Of a stretch of DNA of 64,000 bases, positions 9,620 to 19,359 are shown piece by piece. Source of the stretch: Ignavibacteriota bacterium (GTDB taxonomy: Bacteria; Bacteroidota; Ignavibacteria; Ignavibacteriales; Melioribacteraceae); the NCBI GenBank assembly GCA_016713565.1, contig JADJOX010000007.1, positions 858,501 through 922,500 on the forward strand, given 5' to 3'. The notes beneath the pieces were generated by a model. That model worked only from the letters and a program-made list of their open reading frames with translations. It ran no database searches and was not told where the DNA came from. Every line of letters starts with the position of its first letter. The stretch's first letter is position 1. The position numbers were made by a program, and so were the translations under genes.

Positions 9620-10615
9620 TTAATCAATTTCACCAATTACAATTGGATTTTCATTCAGATTTCTGCACAGATTTTGAATTTCACTTAAATCACTTTTGTT
9701 TATAATTGCTACTAAACCGATTCCAATGTTAAAAACCATTCTCATTTCTTCATCATCAATATTTCCGGTGTTTTGAATAAGATTAAAAATTGCCGGAACT
9801 TTCCAAGTATTCCAATCAATATTTATTTTAAGTTCTTGTGGAACTACACGTTTAGTGTTTCCAATAATTCCACCGCCGGTAATATGTGAAAAGGCTTTTA
9901 TATCAAAATTTTGAATTAAGTTTTGAATTATATGCAAATATGATCTGTGAACTTTCAGCAGCTCAGTTTTTAAATTTGAATTTATTTCCGGAATTTTTTC
10001 GTCAAGATTATACTTCGAAAATAATACTTTACGAGCAAGTGAATAACCGTTTGTGTGAAGTCCGTTCGATTCAAATCCAATTAGTAAATTTCCCTTTTGA
10101 ATATTTTTGCCATCAATTATTTTTGTTTTATCAACAACGCCAACAATTGTTCCTGATAGATCATAATCTTTTTCATTATAAAGTCCGGGCATTTCAGCTG
10201 TTTCCCCGCCAATTAAAGCAACATTGTTTTCTCTGCACGCTTTTGCAAATCCGCTTACAATATCAGCGGCAATATTTGCATTTAATTTTCCGAAAGCCAT
10301 GTAATCCATAAAATATTTTGGTTTAGCTCCGCAGACGGCAATATCATTTACACAATGATTAACCAAATCTTGTCCAACCGTGTCATGAATTCCGGCATCA
10401 ATCGCAACTTTTAATTTTGTCCCAACTCCATCAACACTGGAAACAAGAACCGGATTTTTACATTCATTTAGGTCAATTTCGTAAAAAGCCCCAAAATGAC
10501 CAATTCCGGAAAGAACATTTTTATTAAATGTTGAATTGACTAATAATTTAATTTTTTCTACTGTTTCATCTCCGGTTTTTATATCTACACCGGAATCTTT
10601 ATAACTATTTTTCAA
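9620..10615 (-). CDS. purM: phosphoribosylformylglycinamidine cyclo-ligase (AIR synthetase)
   Basis: Purine biosynthesis: ATP-dependent ring closure of FGAM to AIR. 331 residues from the chosen start. Family blocks: YKDSGVDIKTGDE (N-terminus), HFGAFYEID, SSVDGVGTKLKVA, LIGGETAEMPGLY and HITGGGIIGNTKRV. I use a TTG at 10613-10615, not the ATG at 10681. It has AAGGAAA eight bases upstream, and the protein then begins just before the conserved YKDSGVD; the 22 residues added by the ATG are not family-like. The TatD-radical SAM gene follows after 27 bases. Confidence 0.93.
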   Translation of the reverse strand: MKNSYKDSGVDIKTGDETVEKIKLLVNSTFNKNVLSGIGHFGAFYEIDLNECKNPVLVSSVDGVGTKLKVAIDAGIHDTVGQDLVNHCVNDIAVCGAKPKYFMDYMAFGKLNANIAADIVSGFAKACRENNVALIGGETAEMPGLYNEKDYDLSGTIVGVVDKTKIIDGKNIQKGNLLIGFESNGLHTNGYSLARKVLFSKYNLDEKIPEINSNLKTELLKVHRSYLHIIQNLIQNFDIKAFSHITGGGIIGNTKRVVPQELKINIDWNTWKVPAIFNLIQNTGNIDDEEMRMVFNIGIGLVAIINKSDLSEIQNLCRNLNENPIVIGEID

Positions 10616-10623
10616 TCTAACTA

Positions 10624-10630
10624 TTTCCTT
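10624..10630 (-). promoter_or_regulatory. ribosome binding site deciding a TTG start for purM
   Basis: AAGGAAA on the minus strand, eight bases before the TTG at 10615. It lies inside the longer ATG reading, whose own ATG at 10681 has no comparable purine-rich stretch upstream. This supports initiation at TTG. Confidence 0.55.
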
Positions 10631-10786
10631 AATATTTATAGAATTATATTTTGAAACATGTTTTATGTATATATGGTACAACGAGTTTAAATAATAATTT
10701 TTTTATACTTGCAATTTAACGTAATTATGTGAATTTTTTTAGGGATTTTGATAATTTTGTAAGTTTATTTAATAATAACTTTGTAA

Positions 10787-11830
10787 ATGAATTCATCTGA
10801 ATTAAAAGAACGCGAAAAATCTATATTAAGATATGTGATTCATCAATTTATTCTGACCGCAAATCCGGTCGGATCACGTAATCTTTCAAAAAAATTTGGT
10901 ATTGGGTATTCTCCTGCTACTATCAGAAATATTATGTCGGATTTAGAAGATTCCGGTTTACTCGGACATCCGCATACTTCTGCCGGAAGAATTCCAACCG
11001 ATTTGGGTTATAGATATTATGTTAATTCATTAATGGATTCGCCGAAACTAAATCCGTCAGAAGTTGATTTCATTGAATCTCAGCTTGAACAGTTGACATT
11101 TGATACAAATGAAATTCTTAAAGTTACTTCATCAATTTTAAGCAGTTTAACAAATCAGCTGGCTTATGTAAGTTATCCGAAATTTGGCAACGCCGTTTTG
11201 GAAAAATTAAGATTGGTTGAAGTTTCTAGCTCAAGAATTTTAGTCGTGATTACTATTAACTCCGGAATGATAAGAACAATAACTTTAGAAATTGAATCGG
11301 GATTTGAGAGAAAGAGTTTAAAGACAATAGAAAGGCTTCTTAACGAAAGACTTTCGGGATTAACATTTTCAGAAATTAGAGATACAATTAAAGAAAGAAT
11401 AAAAAGTGTATCTTCATCGGAATTTAAACCCGTTATTCGTGTTTTTTTAGATTCCGTACCTGAAATATTTACTGATGTTAGATCAAATGAAGATTCTATA
11501 ATTACCGGAACAAAAAATTTATTAACACAGCCGGAATTTATTGATCACAAGAAATTAAGCAGCATAATAGAATTGATAGAAGATAAAGACATAATCATTC
11601 ACTTTATGGATGAAAATGTTATTAAAAATTCAGGAGAAATTTCGATAACAATAGGAAGTGAAAGCAAAGAAGAAAAACTTAATGATTACAGTATAATAAT
11701 TAAAGAATATAATATTGGCCAAGTAGCCGGAAGCATTGGAATTATTGGACCAAAACGAATGAGGTATTCTCATACAATTGCCGCCGTTGTTGAAATGGCG
11801 GAAGTCTTATCAAAAATTTTTAATAAGTAA
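10787..11830 (+). CDS. hrcA: heat-inducible transcription repressor HrcA
   Basis: 347 residues, the usual HrcA length. The N-terminal winged helix contains VGSRNLSKKFGIGYSPATIR and MSDLEDSGLLGHPHTSAGR, an almost invariant HrcA block. The rest is the GAF-like and dimerisation region, ending IGIIGPKRMRYSHTIAAVVE. HrcA represses groE/dnaK operons at CIRCE operators. I see no CIRCE inverted repeat in the 105 bases upstream, so this copy may not repress its own operon. The ATG has no clear Shine-Dalgarno. First gene of the hrcA-grpE-dnaJ unit. Confidence 0.96.
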   Translation: MNSSELKEREKSILRYVIHQFILTANPVGSRNLSKKFGIGYSPATIRNIMSDLEDSGLLGHPHTSAGRIPTDLGYRYYVNSLMDSPKLNPSEVDFIESQLEQLTFDTNEILKVTSSILSSLTNQLAYVSYPKFGNAVLEKLRLVEVSSSRILVVITINSGMIRTITLEIESGFERKSLKTIERLLNERLSGLTFSEIRDTIKERIKSVSSSEFKPVIRVFLDSVPEIFTDVRSNEDSIITGTKNLLTQPEFIDHKKLSSIIELIEDKDIIIHFMDENVIKNSGEISITIGSESKEEKLNDYSIIIKEYNIGQVAGSIGIIGPKRMRYSHTIAAVVEMAEVLSKIFNK

Positions 11831-11851
11831 TTAAATAATCAGAGGAAATTA

Positions 11852-12442
11852 ATGAGTGATATACAACCAGAAAATAACGAAGAATTAAAAAATTCAGTTG
11901 AACCTAATGATGCAGCCAATGAAAAAACAGAGGAACCGACTGAAGAAATAAAAATAGAATCAGCTGAAGAAAAAGTTGAAGAGATAAATAAAATAAGTGA
12001 ATTAGAAGATAAAATTAAATCGCTTCAAGATACATTGCTTAGAAAAGCCGCGGATTTTGAAAATTATAAAAGAAGAACCGAAAATGATCAATTGAATTTA
12101 TTGAAATATGCCGCGGAATCTTTCATTTTAAAAGTACTTCCAATTTATGATGATTTAAATAGATCCGTACAGCATTTGGGCGAAGATAGTTTTGAATCAG
12201 TTAAAGAAGGCTTGAAATTAATTTTCGATAAGTTTACTAAAATACTTGAAGAACAAGGCATAAAAAAAATAGATGCCAAAGGTCAGGAATTTAATGTTGA
12301 ATTTCATGAAGCTTTATTGCAGCAACCTTCAAAAGAATTTCCGGCAAACACCGTAATTGAAGAAGTTGATCCGGGCTATATTTATAAGGATAGAGTTATT
12401 AAACATTCAAAAGTAATTGTAAGCAAAGAAGTTGAAGAGTAG
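11852..12442 (+). CDS. grpE: nucleotide exchange factor GrpE
   Basis: 196 residues. Releases ADP from DnaK. The first ~60 residues are acidic, Glu-rich and probably disordered. A long coiled coil follows, containing the signature RKAADFENYKRRTENDQ. The C-terminal beta domain includes GQEFNVEFHEALLQQ and VDPGYIYKDRVIKHSKVIVSK. It lies 21 bases downstream of hrcA and 41 bases before dnaJ. The dnaK gene itself is not in the window. Confidence 0.96.
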   Translation: MSDIQPENNEELKNSVEPNDAANEKTEEPTEEIKIESAEEKVEEINKISELEDKIKSLQDTLLRKAADFENYKRRTENDQLNLLKYAAESFILKVLPIYDDLNRSVQHLGEDSFESVKEGLKLIFDKFTKILEEQGIKKIDAKGQEFNVEFHEALLQQPSKEFPANTVIEEVDPGYIYKDRVIKHSKVIVSKEVEE

Positions 12443-12483
12443 AAATATTGATTAATATGAATTTGAAATCGGGAAAAATATAA

Positions 12484-13602
12484 ATGAATAAAAGAGATTA
12501 TTACGAAATACTGGGTGTATCAAAAGATGCATCGAATGATGAAATTAAAAAAGCGTATAGAAAATTGGCAATGCAGTTTCATCCGGATAAAAATCCGGAT
12601 GATAAATCTGCTGAAGAAAAATTTAAAGAAGCCGCTGAAGCATACGAAGTATTGAGCAATGCCGACAAACGAGCAAAGTATGATAGATTTGGACACAATG
12701 GATTAAGAGGCGGACAAGATTTTCACAGTTATCAAAATGTTAACGACATATTCAGTCATTTCTCAGATATATTCGGCGGAGGTTTTGGCGGGTCTTCAAT
12801 TTTTGATGATCTATTTAATACCGGCAGATCAAGCAGAGGCAGACAAAGTTCTTCCGGAACTCCGGGTTCTGATTTAAAGGTTTCATTAAAATTGACTTTG
12901 GAAGAAATTGCTTCTGGTGTGTCTAAAACAATTAAAATTAAAAAACATTCCCAATGTACAACATGCAATGGAACCGGAGCCAACAGCAGCAATGGTTTTA
13001 AGACTTGTACAGTTTGCAACGGCGCTGGTGAAGTTAGAGAAGTTTCACGTTCTATTTTCGGTCAGTTTGTAAATATTTCCGTTTGTCATAATTGTAAAGG
13101 AACCGGTAAAATAATATCAGATCCTTGCAAAACATGTTCCGGTGACGGCAGAGTGTATGAAGAATCAAAAATTAAAGTTAACGTACCGGCCGGAGTAATG
13201 AATAATAGTTATATGACTATGAGAGGAGAAGGCAATGCCGGTAAAAACGGCGGACCTGCCGGAGATATAATTATAGTTTTTCAAGAACTTGAACACGAGC
13301 ACTTTTTAAGAGACGGAGATGATTTAATCTATGATCTTTATCTCAGCTATCCAGATATTGTTATGGGAACTTCGATTGAAATTCCAACAATAAACGGTAG
13401 AGCCAGTTTGAAAATTGAACCCGGAACCCAGCCCGGCAAATTCTTAAAAATGAAGGGAAAAGGAATTCCCCATTTAAATCAGCATGGAGCGGGAGACCAA
13501 TTAGTTCGGATTAATATTCATGTTCCGGAAAAAATAAATGCCAAAGAAAAAGAATTATTGAAAGAACTGAGCAAAATGCCAAATATAAGCGGGAAAAAAT
13601 AA
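12484..13602 (+). CDS. dnaJ: chaperone DnaJ
   Basis: 372 residues, full-length type I Hsp40. J domain at residues 4-70 with the essential HPD (FHPDKNPDD). A Gly/Phe-rich stretch follows at ~75-125. The zinc domain has four CxxCxGxG repeats ([32 protein letters not shown]). The C-terminal substrate-binding domains end near [19 protein letters not shown]. It stimulates the DnaK ATPase and delivers unfolded clients. Probably the last heat-shock gene of the unit; the ComEA-like gene begins 31 bases on. Confidence 0.97.
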   Translation: MNKRDYYEILGVSKDASNDEIKKAYRKLAMQFHPDKNPDDKSAEEKFKEAAEAYEVLSNADKRAKYDRFGHNGLRGGQDFHSYQNVNDIFSHFSDIFGGGFGGSSIFDDLFNTGRSSRGRQSSSGTPGSDLKVSLKLTLEEIASGVSKTIKIKKHSQCTTCNGTGANSSNGFKTCTVCNGAGEVREVSRSIFGQFVNISVCHNCKGTGKIISDPCKTCSGDGRVYEESKIKVNVPAGVMNNSYMTMRGEGNAGKNGGPAGDIIIVFQELEHEHFLRDGDDLIYDLYLSYPDIVMGTSIEIPTINGRASLKIEPGTQPGKFLKMKGKGIPHLNQHGAGDQLVRINIHVPEKINAKEKELLKELSKMPNISGKK

Positions 13603-13633
13603 ATAATTCATTAATTGAACATATAGTTCTATA

Positions 13634-14149
13634 ATGCGAAATATTTTAGATTATTTTTCACATAAATTAAGTTTAACTGCACAAGAAATTAAATCTGCAA
13701 TATTTATAATTTCTATTCTCTTTTTAGGCTTATTTGTGAAATTTACAAATTTGAAATTATCTGGTAGACCTGTTGATAATAATGAAGTTATTTTTTTCAA
13801 AAATTTGGAAAAAGCGATTGAAATTCAACAAAATTCAGCAGTTGAGCAAAATAAAATTATAGAAAAAAGAGTTGATTCTGACCTAGAACTTTCAGATTTT
13901 AGTGTAGAGAAATTCGATTTTAATAAGAAATTAGATAAAAATCTTAAATTAAAAAGTATTGATTTAAATTCTGCATCTGTTTCTGAATTAACAAAATTGC
14001 CTGGAATTGGACAAAAAACCGCGGAAAAAATTGTTGAATTTAGACAACAACTAAATGGTTTTAAAGTTATTGAAGATTTGCTGAAAGTTAAAGGAATTGG
14101 CAATAAAAAGTTTAATACTATAAAAAAATATTTATATATTGAAAAATAA
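13634..14149 (+). CDS. ComEA-like helix-hairpin-helix DNA-binding protein
   Basis: 171 residues. One N-terminal membrane segment at ~22-38 (AIFIISILFLGLFVKF), then a charged linker of ~70 residues. A double helix-hairpin-helix domain follows at ~113-171, with SIDLNSASVSELTKLPGIG, KTAEKIVEFR and LLKVKGIGNKKFNTIKKYL. The architecture matches ComEA, the membrane-anchored DNA receptor of transformation. The next two genes encode a membrane protein and a PilM-like protein, hinting at a pilus or DNA-uptake context, but no other competence gene is here. Confidence 0.82.
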   Translation: MRNILDYFSHKLSLTAQEIKSAIFIISILFLGLFVKFTNLKLSGRPVDNNEVIFFKNLEKAIEIQQNSAVEQNKIIEKRVDSDLELSDFSVEKFDFNKKLDKNLKLKSIDLNSASVSELTKLPGIGQKTAEKIVEFRQQLNGFKVIEDLLKVKGIGNKKFNTIKKYLYIEK

Positions 14150-14172
14150 AAATTCTATTATCCGGAGGAGAA

Positions 14173-14730
14173 ATGAACCAAAAGAGTGAACCATGGTATA
14201 TACATGCTGCGCTGTATGTAGTTATTGCTGTTCTGCTTTTTATTTTAATTAAAGTTGCAATTCTAGACCCAACCGATTTTATCGACAAAGAAAATTACTT
14301 TAAAACAGAGTCGCATTTAAGAATGGGAAATATTAGACAAGCTCAAATTTTATGGGAAAAGAAAAATAAAAAGTTTACTGATGACCTAGATGCACTAATT
14401 AGTTTTGTAAAGAATGATTCTGATGTTCAAAAAGTTATAAATGGCGTTGATACATTGACAAACAAATCTACAAACCCTTTTGAAAATTTAAGCGATGGTT
14501 TATTTGTACCGGAGTCCTTAATGTATTCGCCAAAATCTCATAAATTGTTTCTTTTGAAAATTGACACTACAACAACTGTAGATACAGTAATTAATTTGAA
14601 AGGGAAAATCGTCAGCGTTGACTCAGCAACAACTATTGGTTCGGTTTATTTTTTGGAAAGTCCTGATGGATATGGAACAATTGGAGATTTATCAAATCCA
14701 AAGTTGAAAAATTCTGCTTCTTGGGAATAA
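14173..14730 (+). CDS. uncharacterised single-pass membrane protein
   Basis: 185 residues, not recognised. N-terminal membrane helix at ~12-30 (AALYVVIAVLLFILIKVAIL), then a periplasmic part. That part starts with a helix resembling a pilin-type stem region (RMGNIRQAQILWEKKNKKF) and continues into a Ser/Thr-rich beta-like segment ending SPDGYGTIGDLSNPK. A good ribosome binding site (CGGAGGAG) lies seven bases before the ATG. It is seven bases from a PilM-like gene and follows a ComEA-like gene, so it may belong to a cell-envelope assembly. The protein's function is unknown. Confidence 0.75.
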   Translation: MNQKSEPWYIHAALYVVIAVLLFILIKVAILDPTDFIDKENYFKTESHLRMGNIRQAQILWEKKNKKFTDDLDALISFVKNDSDVQKVINGVDTLTNKSTNPFENLSDGLFVPESLMYSPKSHKLFLLKIDTTTTVDTVINLKGKIVSVDSATTIGSVYFLESPDGYGTIGDLSNPKLKNSASWE

Positions 14731-14737
14731 ATTTTGG

Positions 14738-15652
14738 ATGTCTGACTTAACTAATCAAGTTGGCATAAATATTTCAAATACTTCAATTCAATTAGTTGAG
14801 ATAAGTAAAAAACAAAATATAGTTTATTTGGAGAATGTTGATGAGGAGTTTTTTGAAGAAAATTTAGATCCAAATTTCAAAGAACCAAAATTCATCCACA
14901 TTCTTCAAAATTCATTTAATGAAATTGTTTTACGCAAACCTTTAAATACAAAGAAAGTTTCAGTCACTCTTCCATTAAATTTTTTCAAAATTTTTGAACT
15001 GCCCATAGATAAAAATTTAACCAAAAATGATCTCTCTGAATACTGCAATTGGGAATTTACAAAACTTTTTCCTACAGAAAATATAAAAGATTTCAGCTTG
15101 GAAAAAATTAACCTTGAAACTCCAACTTATCAACCGTTTTCCAGATTAATGATATACGCGATAAAAAAAGATTTGTTGAAGAGAATATTTAAATTCTGTT
15201 TAAGAAATAATCTTACCCTTAAATTGGCGGATATTTCTCACGTATCGGCAAATTCATTGTTGTTATATACAAATGCCAATTCAAATTACTTTTCATTTTG
15301 GATTGAGGATAAAAGCATTTCATTAATGTATGTAAATGACGGAAATCTGGTGTTTTCAAAATCAAAATACTATACTGATATTTCTGTTGTTCCTGTTTTT
15401 ATTAAAAATATAATTTCCGAAATAGAAGATAAAAATTTATTGAAAAATAAAGTTACCGATCTTGTTTTTCTAGGTTCAACGATAAGCAATGAATTAATTA
15501 ATTATTTCAATAGCATGCAGAATATCAATTTTAAAATTCTGAATTCATTTGAAGAAATGAAATTGAATATTTCACAGATTAAAAATTTTGGAAGCATAAA
15601 TCCAATAAAATTCAATGCCGCGTTGGGAATTGCTCTTAGATATATCATATGA
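14738..15652 (+). CDS. PilM-like protein (ASKHA fold, type IV pilus assembly family)
   Basis: 304 residues. The start VGINISNTSIQLVEI and the spacing of VSVTLPLNFFKIFELP, then a C-terminal LVFLGSTISNELINYF, fit the PilM/FtsA-type actin-like fold used in type IV pilus inner-membrane platforms. The usual phosphate-loop residues are weak (N where many have D or G), so it may bind nucleotide poorly. No pilN/pilO/pilQ genes are adjacent; instead rsmD overlaps its stop by four bases. The family call rests on pattern similarity only. Confidence 0.5.
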   Translation: MSDLTNQVGINISNTSIQLVEISKKQNIVYLENVDEEFFEENLDPNFKEPKFIHILQNSFNEIVLRKPLNTKKVSVTLPLNFFKIFELPIDKNLTKNDLSEYCNWEFTKLFPTENIKDFSLEKINLETPTYQPFSRLMIYAIKKDLLKRIFKFCLRNNLTLKLADISHVSANSLLLYTNANSNYFSFWIEDKSISLMYVNDGNLVFSKSKYYTDISVVPVFIKNIISEIEDKNLLKNKVTDLVFLGSTISNELINYFNSMQNINFKILNSFEEMKLNISQIKNFGSINPIKFNAALGIALRYII

Positions 15653-16194
15653 GAATAATAGCTGGAAAACTAAAAGGAAGAATAATAAAATTTCCTAAAT
15701 CTGATTTAGTTAGACCAACTACAGATAAAAATAAGGAATCGATTTTTAATTATTTGAATAATAAAATAGATTTTGATGGTATAATAGGATGTGATCTTTA
15801 TGCGGGAACCGGATCGCTTGGATTTGAAATTATTAGTCGCGGCGCAAAGGAAGTACATTTTGTAGAAAATAATTTTGTTGTTTATAAAAATATTTTATCA
15901 AATATTGAATTGTTGAAAATTGAAGAAAATTGCAAAACTTTTAAAATGACTTCTTTAAAATTTACAAGCTTGGAAAATCAAAATAAGTATGATCTAATAA
16001 TTGCCGATCCACCGTTTTTCAAAGATGATATTTATCAAGTTGTTAAAAATATTTTGGAAAATAATATGTTGAAAGAAGATGGAATTCTATTAATAGAAAG
16101 ATCAATACAAACTGAAGAAGAAGATAAGAAAAACTTTAAGATAGAACCGTTAAAAAGATTGGGCGATAGTTTAATTTATCAATTTTCTTTGTAA
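15649..16194 (+). CDS. rsmD: 16S rRNA (guanine(966)-N2)-methyltransferase
   Basis: 181 residues. N-terminal signature MRIIAGKLKGRIIKFP with RPTTDKNKESIFNYL, then SAM motif I DLYAGTGSLGFEIISRGA and the catalytic DPPF (IADPPFF), which identify RsmD-type N2-guanine methyltransferases. It methylates G966 of 16S rRNA in the 30S subunit. The ATG overlaps the PilM-like stop (ATGA). The rsmD-coaD pair is common in bacteria, and coaD follows after 25 bases. Confidence 0.94.
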   Translation: MRIIAGKLKGRIIKFPKSDLVRPTTDKNKESIFNYLNNKIDFDGIIGCDLYAGTGSLGFEIISRGAKEVHFVENNFVVYKNILSNIELLKIEENCKTFKMTSLKFTSLENQNKYDLIIADPPFFKDDIYQVVKNILENNMLKEDGILLIERSIQTEEEDKKNFKIEPLKRLGDSLIYQFSL

Positions 16195-16219
16195 AGTTAA
16201 ATATTTAAGAAAGAATAAT

Positions 16220-16729
16220 ATGAAAATAGTAATATATCCCGGCACATTTGATCCTGTAACAAACGGACATATAGATGTAATTAAAAGAGCTATAGATTTA
16301 TTTGATAAAGTCGTTGTTACGGTAGCAAGAAATCCAATTAAATCGCCCATGTTTACCGTGGAAGAAAGATTAATTATGCTTAAGGAAAGTTTAAAAGAAT
16401 TTCCAACTGTTCAAGTTGATTCTTTTGAAGGATTGGTTGTAGATCACGCTAAAGAAGTAGGCGCAATTGGCATTATTAGAGGACTTAGAGCAATAAGCGA
16501 TTTTGAATATGAATTTCAAATGGCATTAATGAATAGAAAATTGTACGAAGAATTAAGAACTGTTTTTTTGATGCCTCATGAAAAATATACTTATCTAAAT
16601 TCTACAATTGTAAGAAATTTAGCCCAGTTCAACAGCGATGTTTCTGATTTTGTGCCGTCAATTGTTAGTAAAATGCTGAAAGAAAAAAGCGCGATTTTCA
16701 ATCCCAAGCAAGATATTAGAGATCAATAG
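16220..16729 (+). CDS. coaD: phosphopantetheine adenylyltransferase
   Basis: 169 residues. Penultimate step of coenzyme A synthesis: 4'-phosphopantetheine plus ATP gives dephospho-CoA. Nucleotidyltransferase motif YPGTFDPVTNGHIDVIKRA with the T/HxGH-type signature (NGHI), then IIRGLRAISDFEYE and the second signature LNSTIVRNL (ISSTxxR-like). Length is normal. Probably co-transcribed with rsmD. The convergent chemoreceptor gene ends eight bases downstream and no terminator hairpin is visible in that gap. Confidence 0.96.
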   Translation: MKIVIYPGTFDPVTNGHIDVIKRAIDLFDKVVVTVARNPIKSPMFTVEERLIMLKESLKEFPTVQVDSFEGLVVDHAKEVGAIGIIRGLRAISDFEYEFQMALMNRKLYEELRTVFLMPHEKYTYLNSTIVRNLAQFNSDVSDFVPSIVSKMLKEKSAIFNPKQDIRDQ

Positions 16730-16737
16730 TTTATTTT

Positions 16738-18834
16738 TTAAACATAGTGACGTTTTAAATTTACTTTTGCCTTTTTGCTTCTTTCATATTCGTATCCTAA
16801 ATCGTCTGTATAATCTAATTTAAATTTATTAACAATTGCCTGAAGATTTTCTGTCAATTTATTTAAATTTTCAGCCGATTCACTTATTTGTCCCGTACTT
16901 TCTGTTGCCTGCTGCGTTACTGTTTGAATCAATTCAACATTTTGAGCTATTTGCTGACTTGTAGCATTCTGCTGTTCACTTGCGGCGGCTAGTTGATTTA
17001 TAAGCGACGTAACTTCGTCTGTATTCATTATAATTTCCTGAAGAGCATTTCCCGCGTCAACAGCTAAAGCTTTACCTTTTTCAACTTCGGACTTGCCGAT
17101 TTCTATTGATTCAACAGCACCTGTTGTATCTTCCTGAATACGTTTTATCATTTGTTTTATTTCATCTGTCGCGCTTGTAGTACGTTCTGCCAATTTTCTA
17201 ACTTCATCAGCAACAACGGCAAAACCTCTTCCGTGTTCACCAGCTCGCGCAGCTTCAATAGCAGCATTTAAAGCCAATAAATTTGTCTGATCCGCAATTT
17301 CATTAATAACTTGAATTATGGCTCCAATTTGATTGCTTGATTTTCCAAGTTCTTCTATTGTTACGGCAGATTTAATTACAACGTCGGCAATTCTATTTAT
17401 TCCTTCTACTGTTTCCTTAACAACTCTTCCGCCGTTTCTTGCCTTATTTCCGGCTTGTTCCGCAGTTTTTGCCGCTTCACTTGCATTTTTAGTACTGTCG
17501 GTAATTGTTCTGGTCATTTCATCAATTGAAGAAACAACTTCGCTTGTTTGTGAATTTTGCTCTCCGGCTCCGGCTGCCATTTCAATTGTTTTGGATTGTA
17601 TTTGATTTGCGGATGTTGCTAATTCCTCAGTGCTAAGTTTAACTTTACCAATAATTTCGCTCAGCGAAATAGCGACTTGATTTACATCGTTCTTGATATT
17701 TTCATAATCTCCTTTGTAATTTCCGACCATTTTTGTTCTGAAATCACCGTTTGCCATTAGTGCCAAAACTTTTCTTGCTTCATCAACCGGTTCAGTTGTT
17801 GACTTTCTAATTTTATTAAATCCTTCCAAAATTTTTGCCCAACCTCCAGCAAAATTTTCCGTATTCATATTAAACTGTAAGTCACCTTTTTCATTTGCTT
17901 CCAGCATTTTGTCAATTTCTTCCAATAGACTTTCAATTGTTATTACCTCTTGATTAAAAGCTTTGGCAAGACTATCTTTTGGTGAAGCTTCATTTACTTT
18001 CTCTAAACTGCCTTCTGCAATTTTTTTAGCCGCGTTTATTTTCTGAAGTTGTGTTTGTTTAAATTGATCTGCAATTTCCGTTAATTTTCCAAATTCATCA
18101 TTGGCTGTACTTTTAATTTCAAAATCAAAATTACCTAATGAAAATTCTTTGAATATATTCGTAAACTCATTGATTGGTTTGCTTAATCTTGGAGCTAAAA
18201 GTAAAACACTGAATAGTAAGACAATTGTTCCTGAAATCATTCCTATAATTAAAAATACAAAAGCATTTGATTCTGCCTCAGAAAACTCATAATTCAATCG
18301 TTCTGATTGCGATTGCAATTCACTTACAATTGCTTCAAAATTTTTAACTAAATTTGTACCATATTCTTCACCGGAAGTTGTGGATATTACGGCGGCCATA
18401 TCAAACATGCCGGATGCAGAAGCGCTTATTATTGCGTCCGCTACAATATTTTTATAATCACTCCATATTTTTTTGATATCAGCAAATTTCTTCTGCAGAC
18501 TGTCGCTGTAAATATCGTTGTTTAAAGAATCTATATAAGCTTCTATTTTTGATTTGTGAAGATTATATTCTGCGATGTTATTTGAAAACTCGTTAGAAAA
18601 TTCCGGAATGGAAAGTTTCAGCATAATAAATTGTGCTTTCTGAAACTCACTGTATAATTGATCAATATGTCCTTTTGGAGTAATGTAATCCGTATATAAT
18701 GCTGCTTTGGAATTCTTCATTTTATTAATTTGATACATATCGCTTAAAGCAATAAGAGTGGAAATTGTTCCAAGCAGTAAAAATCCAAGCTGAATTTTAT
18801 GGACAAACTTTAAATCTTTTATAAAATTTATCAT
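16738..18834 (-). CDS. methyl-accepting chemotaxis protein
   Basis: 698 residues. Membrane helix at ~13-31, a periplasmic four-helix-bundle-like sensor to ~190, and a second membrane helix at ~193-215. A HAMP domain starting at LSKPINEF and a second HAMP-like repeat ([16 protein letters not shown]) follow. The cytoplasmic hairpin tip [18 protein letters not shown] and [14 protein letters not shown] is the conserved CheW/CheA-contact region. No C-terminal NWETF-type pentapeptide is seen. The ligand is unknown. It feeds the motility system at the other end of the window; che genes are not in view. Confidence 0.93.
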   Translation of the reverse strand: MINFIKDLKFVHKIQLGFLLLGTISTLIALSDMYQINKMKNSKAALYTDYITPKGHIDQLYSEFQKAQFIMLKLSIPEFSNEFSNNIAEYNLHKSKIEAYIDSLNNDIYSDSLQKKFADIKKIWSDYKNIVADAIISASASGMFDMAAVISTTSGEEYGTNLVKNFEAIVSELQSQSERLNYEFSEAESNAFVFLIIGMISGTIVLLFSVLLLAPRLSKPINEFTNIFKEFSLGNFDFEIKSTANDEFGKLTEIADQFKQTQLQKINAAKKIAEGSLEKVNEASPKDSLAKAFNQEVITIESLLEEIDKMLEANEKGDLQFNMNTENFAGGWAKILEGFNKIRKSTTEPVDEARKVLALMANGDFRTKMVGNYKGDYENIKNDVNQVAISLSEIIGKVKLSTEELATSANQIQSKTIEMAAGAGEQNSQTSEVVSSIDEMTRTITDSTKNASEAAKTAEQAGNKARNGGRVVKETVEGINRIADVVIKSAVTIEELGKSSNQIGAIIQVINEIADQTNLLALNAAIEAARAGEHGRGFAVVADEVRKLAERTTSATDEIKQMIKRIQEDTTGAVESIEIGKSEVEKGKALAVDAGNALQEIIMNTDEVTSLINQLAAASEQQNATSQQIAQNVELIQTVTQQATESTGQISESAENLNKLTENLQAIVNKFKLDYTDDLGYEYERSKKAKVNLKRHYV

Positions 18835-18846
18835 AAGGCTCTAATT

Positions 18847-19236
18847 TTAAGTTAATTTAAATTGAATTTGAAGCGACATTTTAACTTTGACATTCTTTCC
18901 CGCAGATTTACCCGGGACAAACTTACTTTTTTTAACAGCTTCAATAGTTGCTTCATCGCAACCAGCACCAATTCCTTTAACAATTTTTACATCTTCTACT
19001 TTTCCATCTTCATTTATAAATGCCAAAACATAAACTTTTCCTTGTACACCTGATTTAATAGCTAATTCCGGGTATTTAATTGCTTTATAAATTCCTTCCA
19101 AACCGCCAACTGGTTCAGGCATTTGTTCAGCAAAAGCCAAATATTCGTCATTCTGCAATTCCGATTTAATCTCTGTAATACTTCCCAAAATGATTAATAT
19201 TAATAAATTAAATACTAAAATTATTTTTTTACTCAT
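18847..19236 (-). CDS. TonB C-terminal domain protein
   Basis: 129 residues. An N-terminal hydrophobic segment (LVFNLLILIILGSI) acts as signal or anchor. After a short link comes a TonB C-terminal domain: KYPELAIKSGVQGKVYVLAF, NEDGKVEDVKIVKGIG and FVPGKSAGKNVKVKMS. A classical TonB has a Pro-rich spacer of ~100 residues to span the periplasm; it is missing here. It may therefore be a periplasmic or short-tethered adaptor and not an energy transducer. It is 12 bases upstream of the chemoreceptor and probably co-transcribed with it. Confidence 0.85.
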   Translation of the reverse strand: MSKKIILVFNLLILIILGSITEIKSELQNDEYLAFAEQMPEPVGGLEGIYKAIKYPELAIKSGVQGKVYVLAFINEDGKVEDVKIVKGIGAGCDEATIEAVKKSKFVPGKSAGKNVKVKMSLQIQFKLT

Positions 19237-19359
19237 GAATTATCTCACATTATTTTATGTATAAATAATCGAGGATATTAAAACGAAGTTTAAAATTTAT
19301 TATTATAATTTTGTGAATGGTAAATTTCTGTTGTGAACGGTAATGATGTGAATAAAAAA

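Noticed and set aside
9886..10311. 141-residue plus-strand ORF opposite purM
   Set aside because: Antisense to a strongly conserved gene and its translation is low-complexity (Phe/Leu/Gln-rich); a shadow.
10682..10786. CIRCE operator or Bacteroidetes-type promoter before hrcA
   Set aside because: No TTAGCACTC-N9-GAGTGCTAA repeat is present. TAACTTTG at 10776-10783 looks like a -7 box, but no TTTG lies 19-21 bases before it (the nearest ones are 16 and 25 away).
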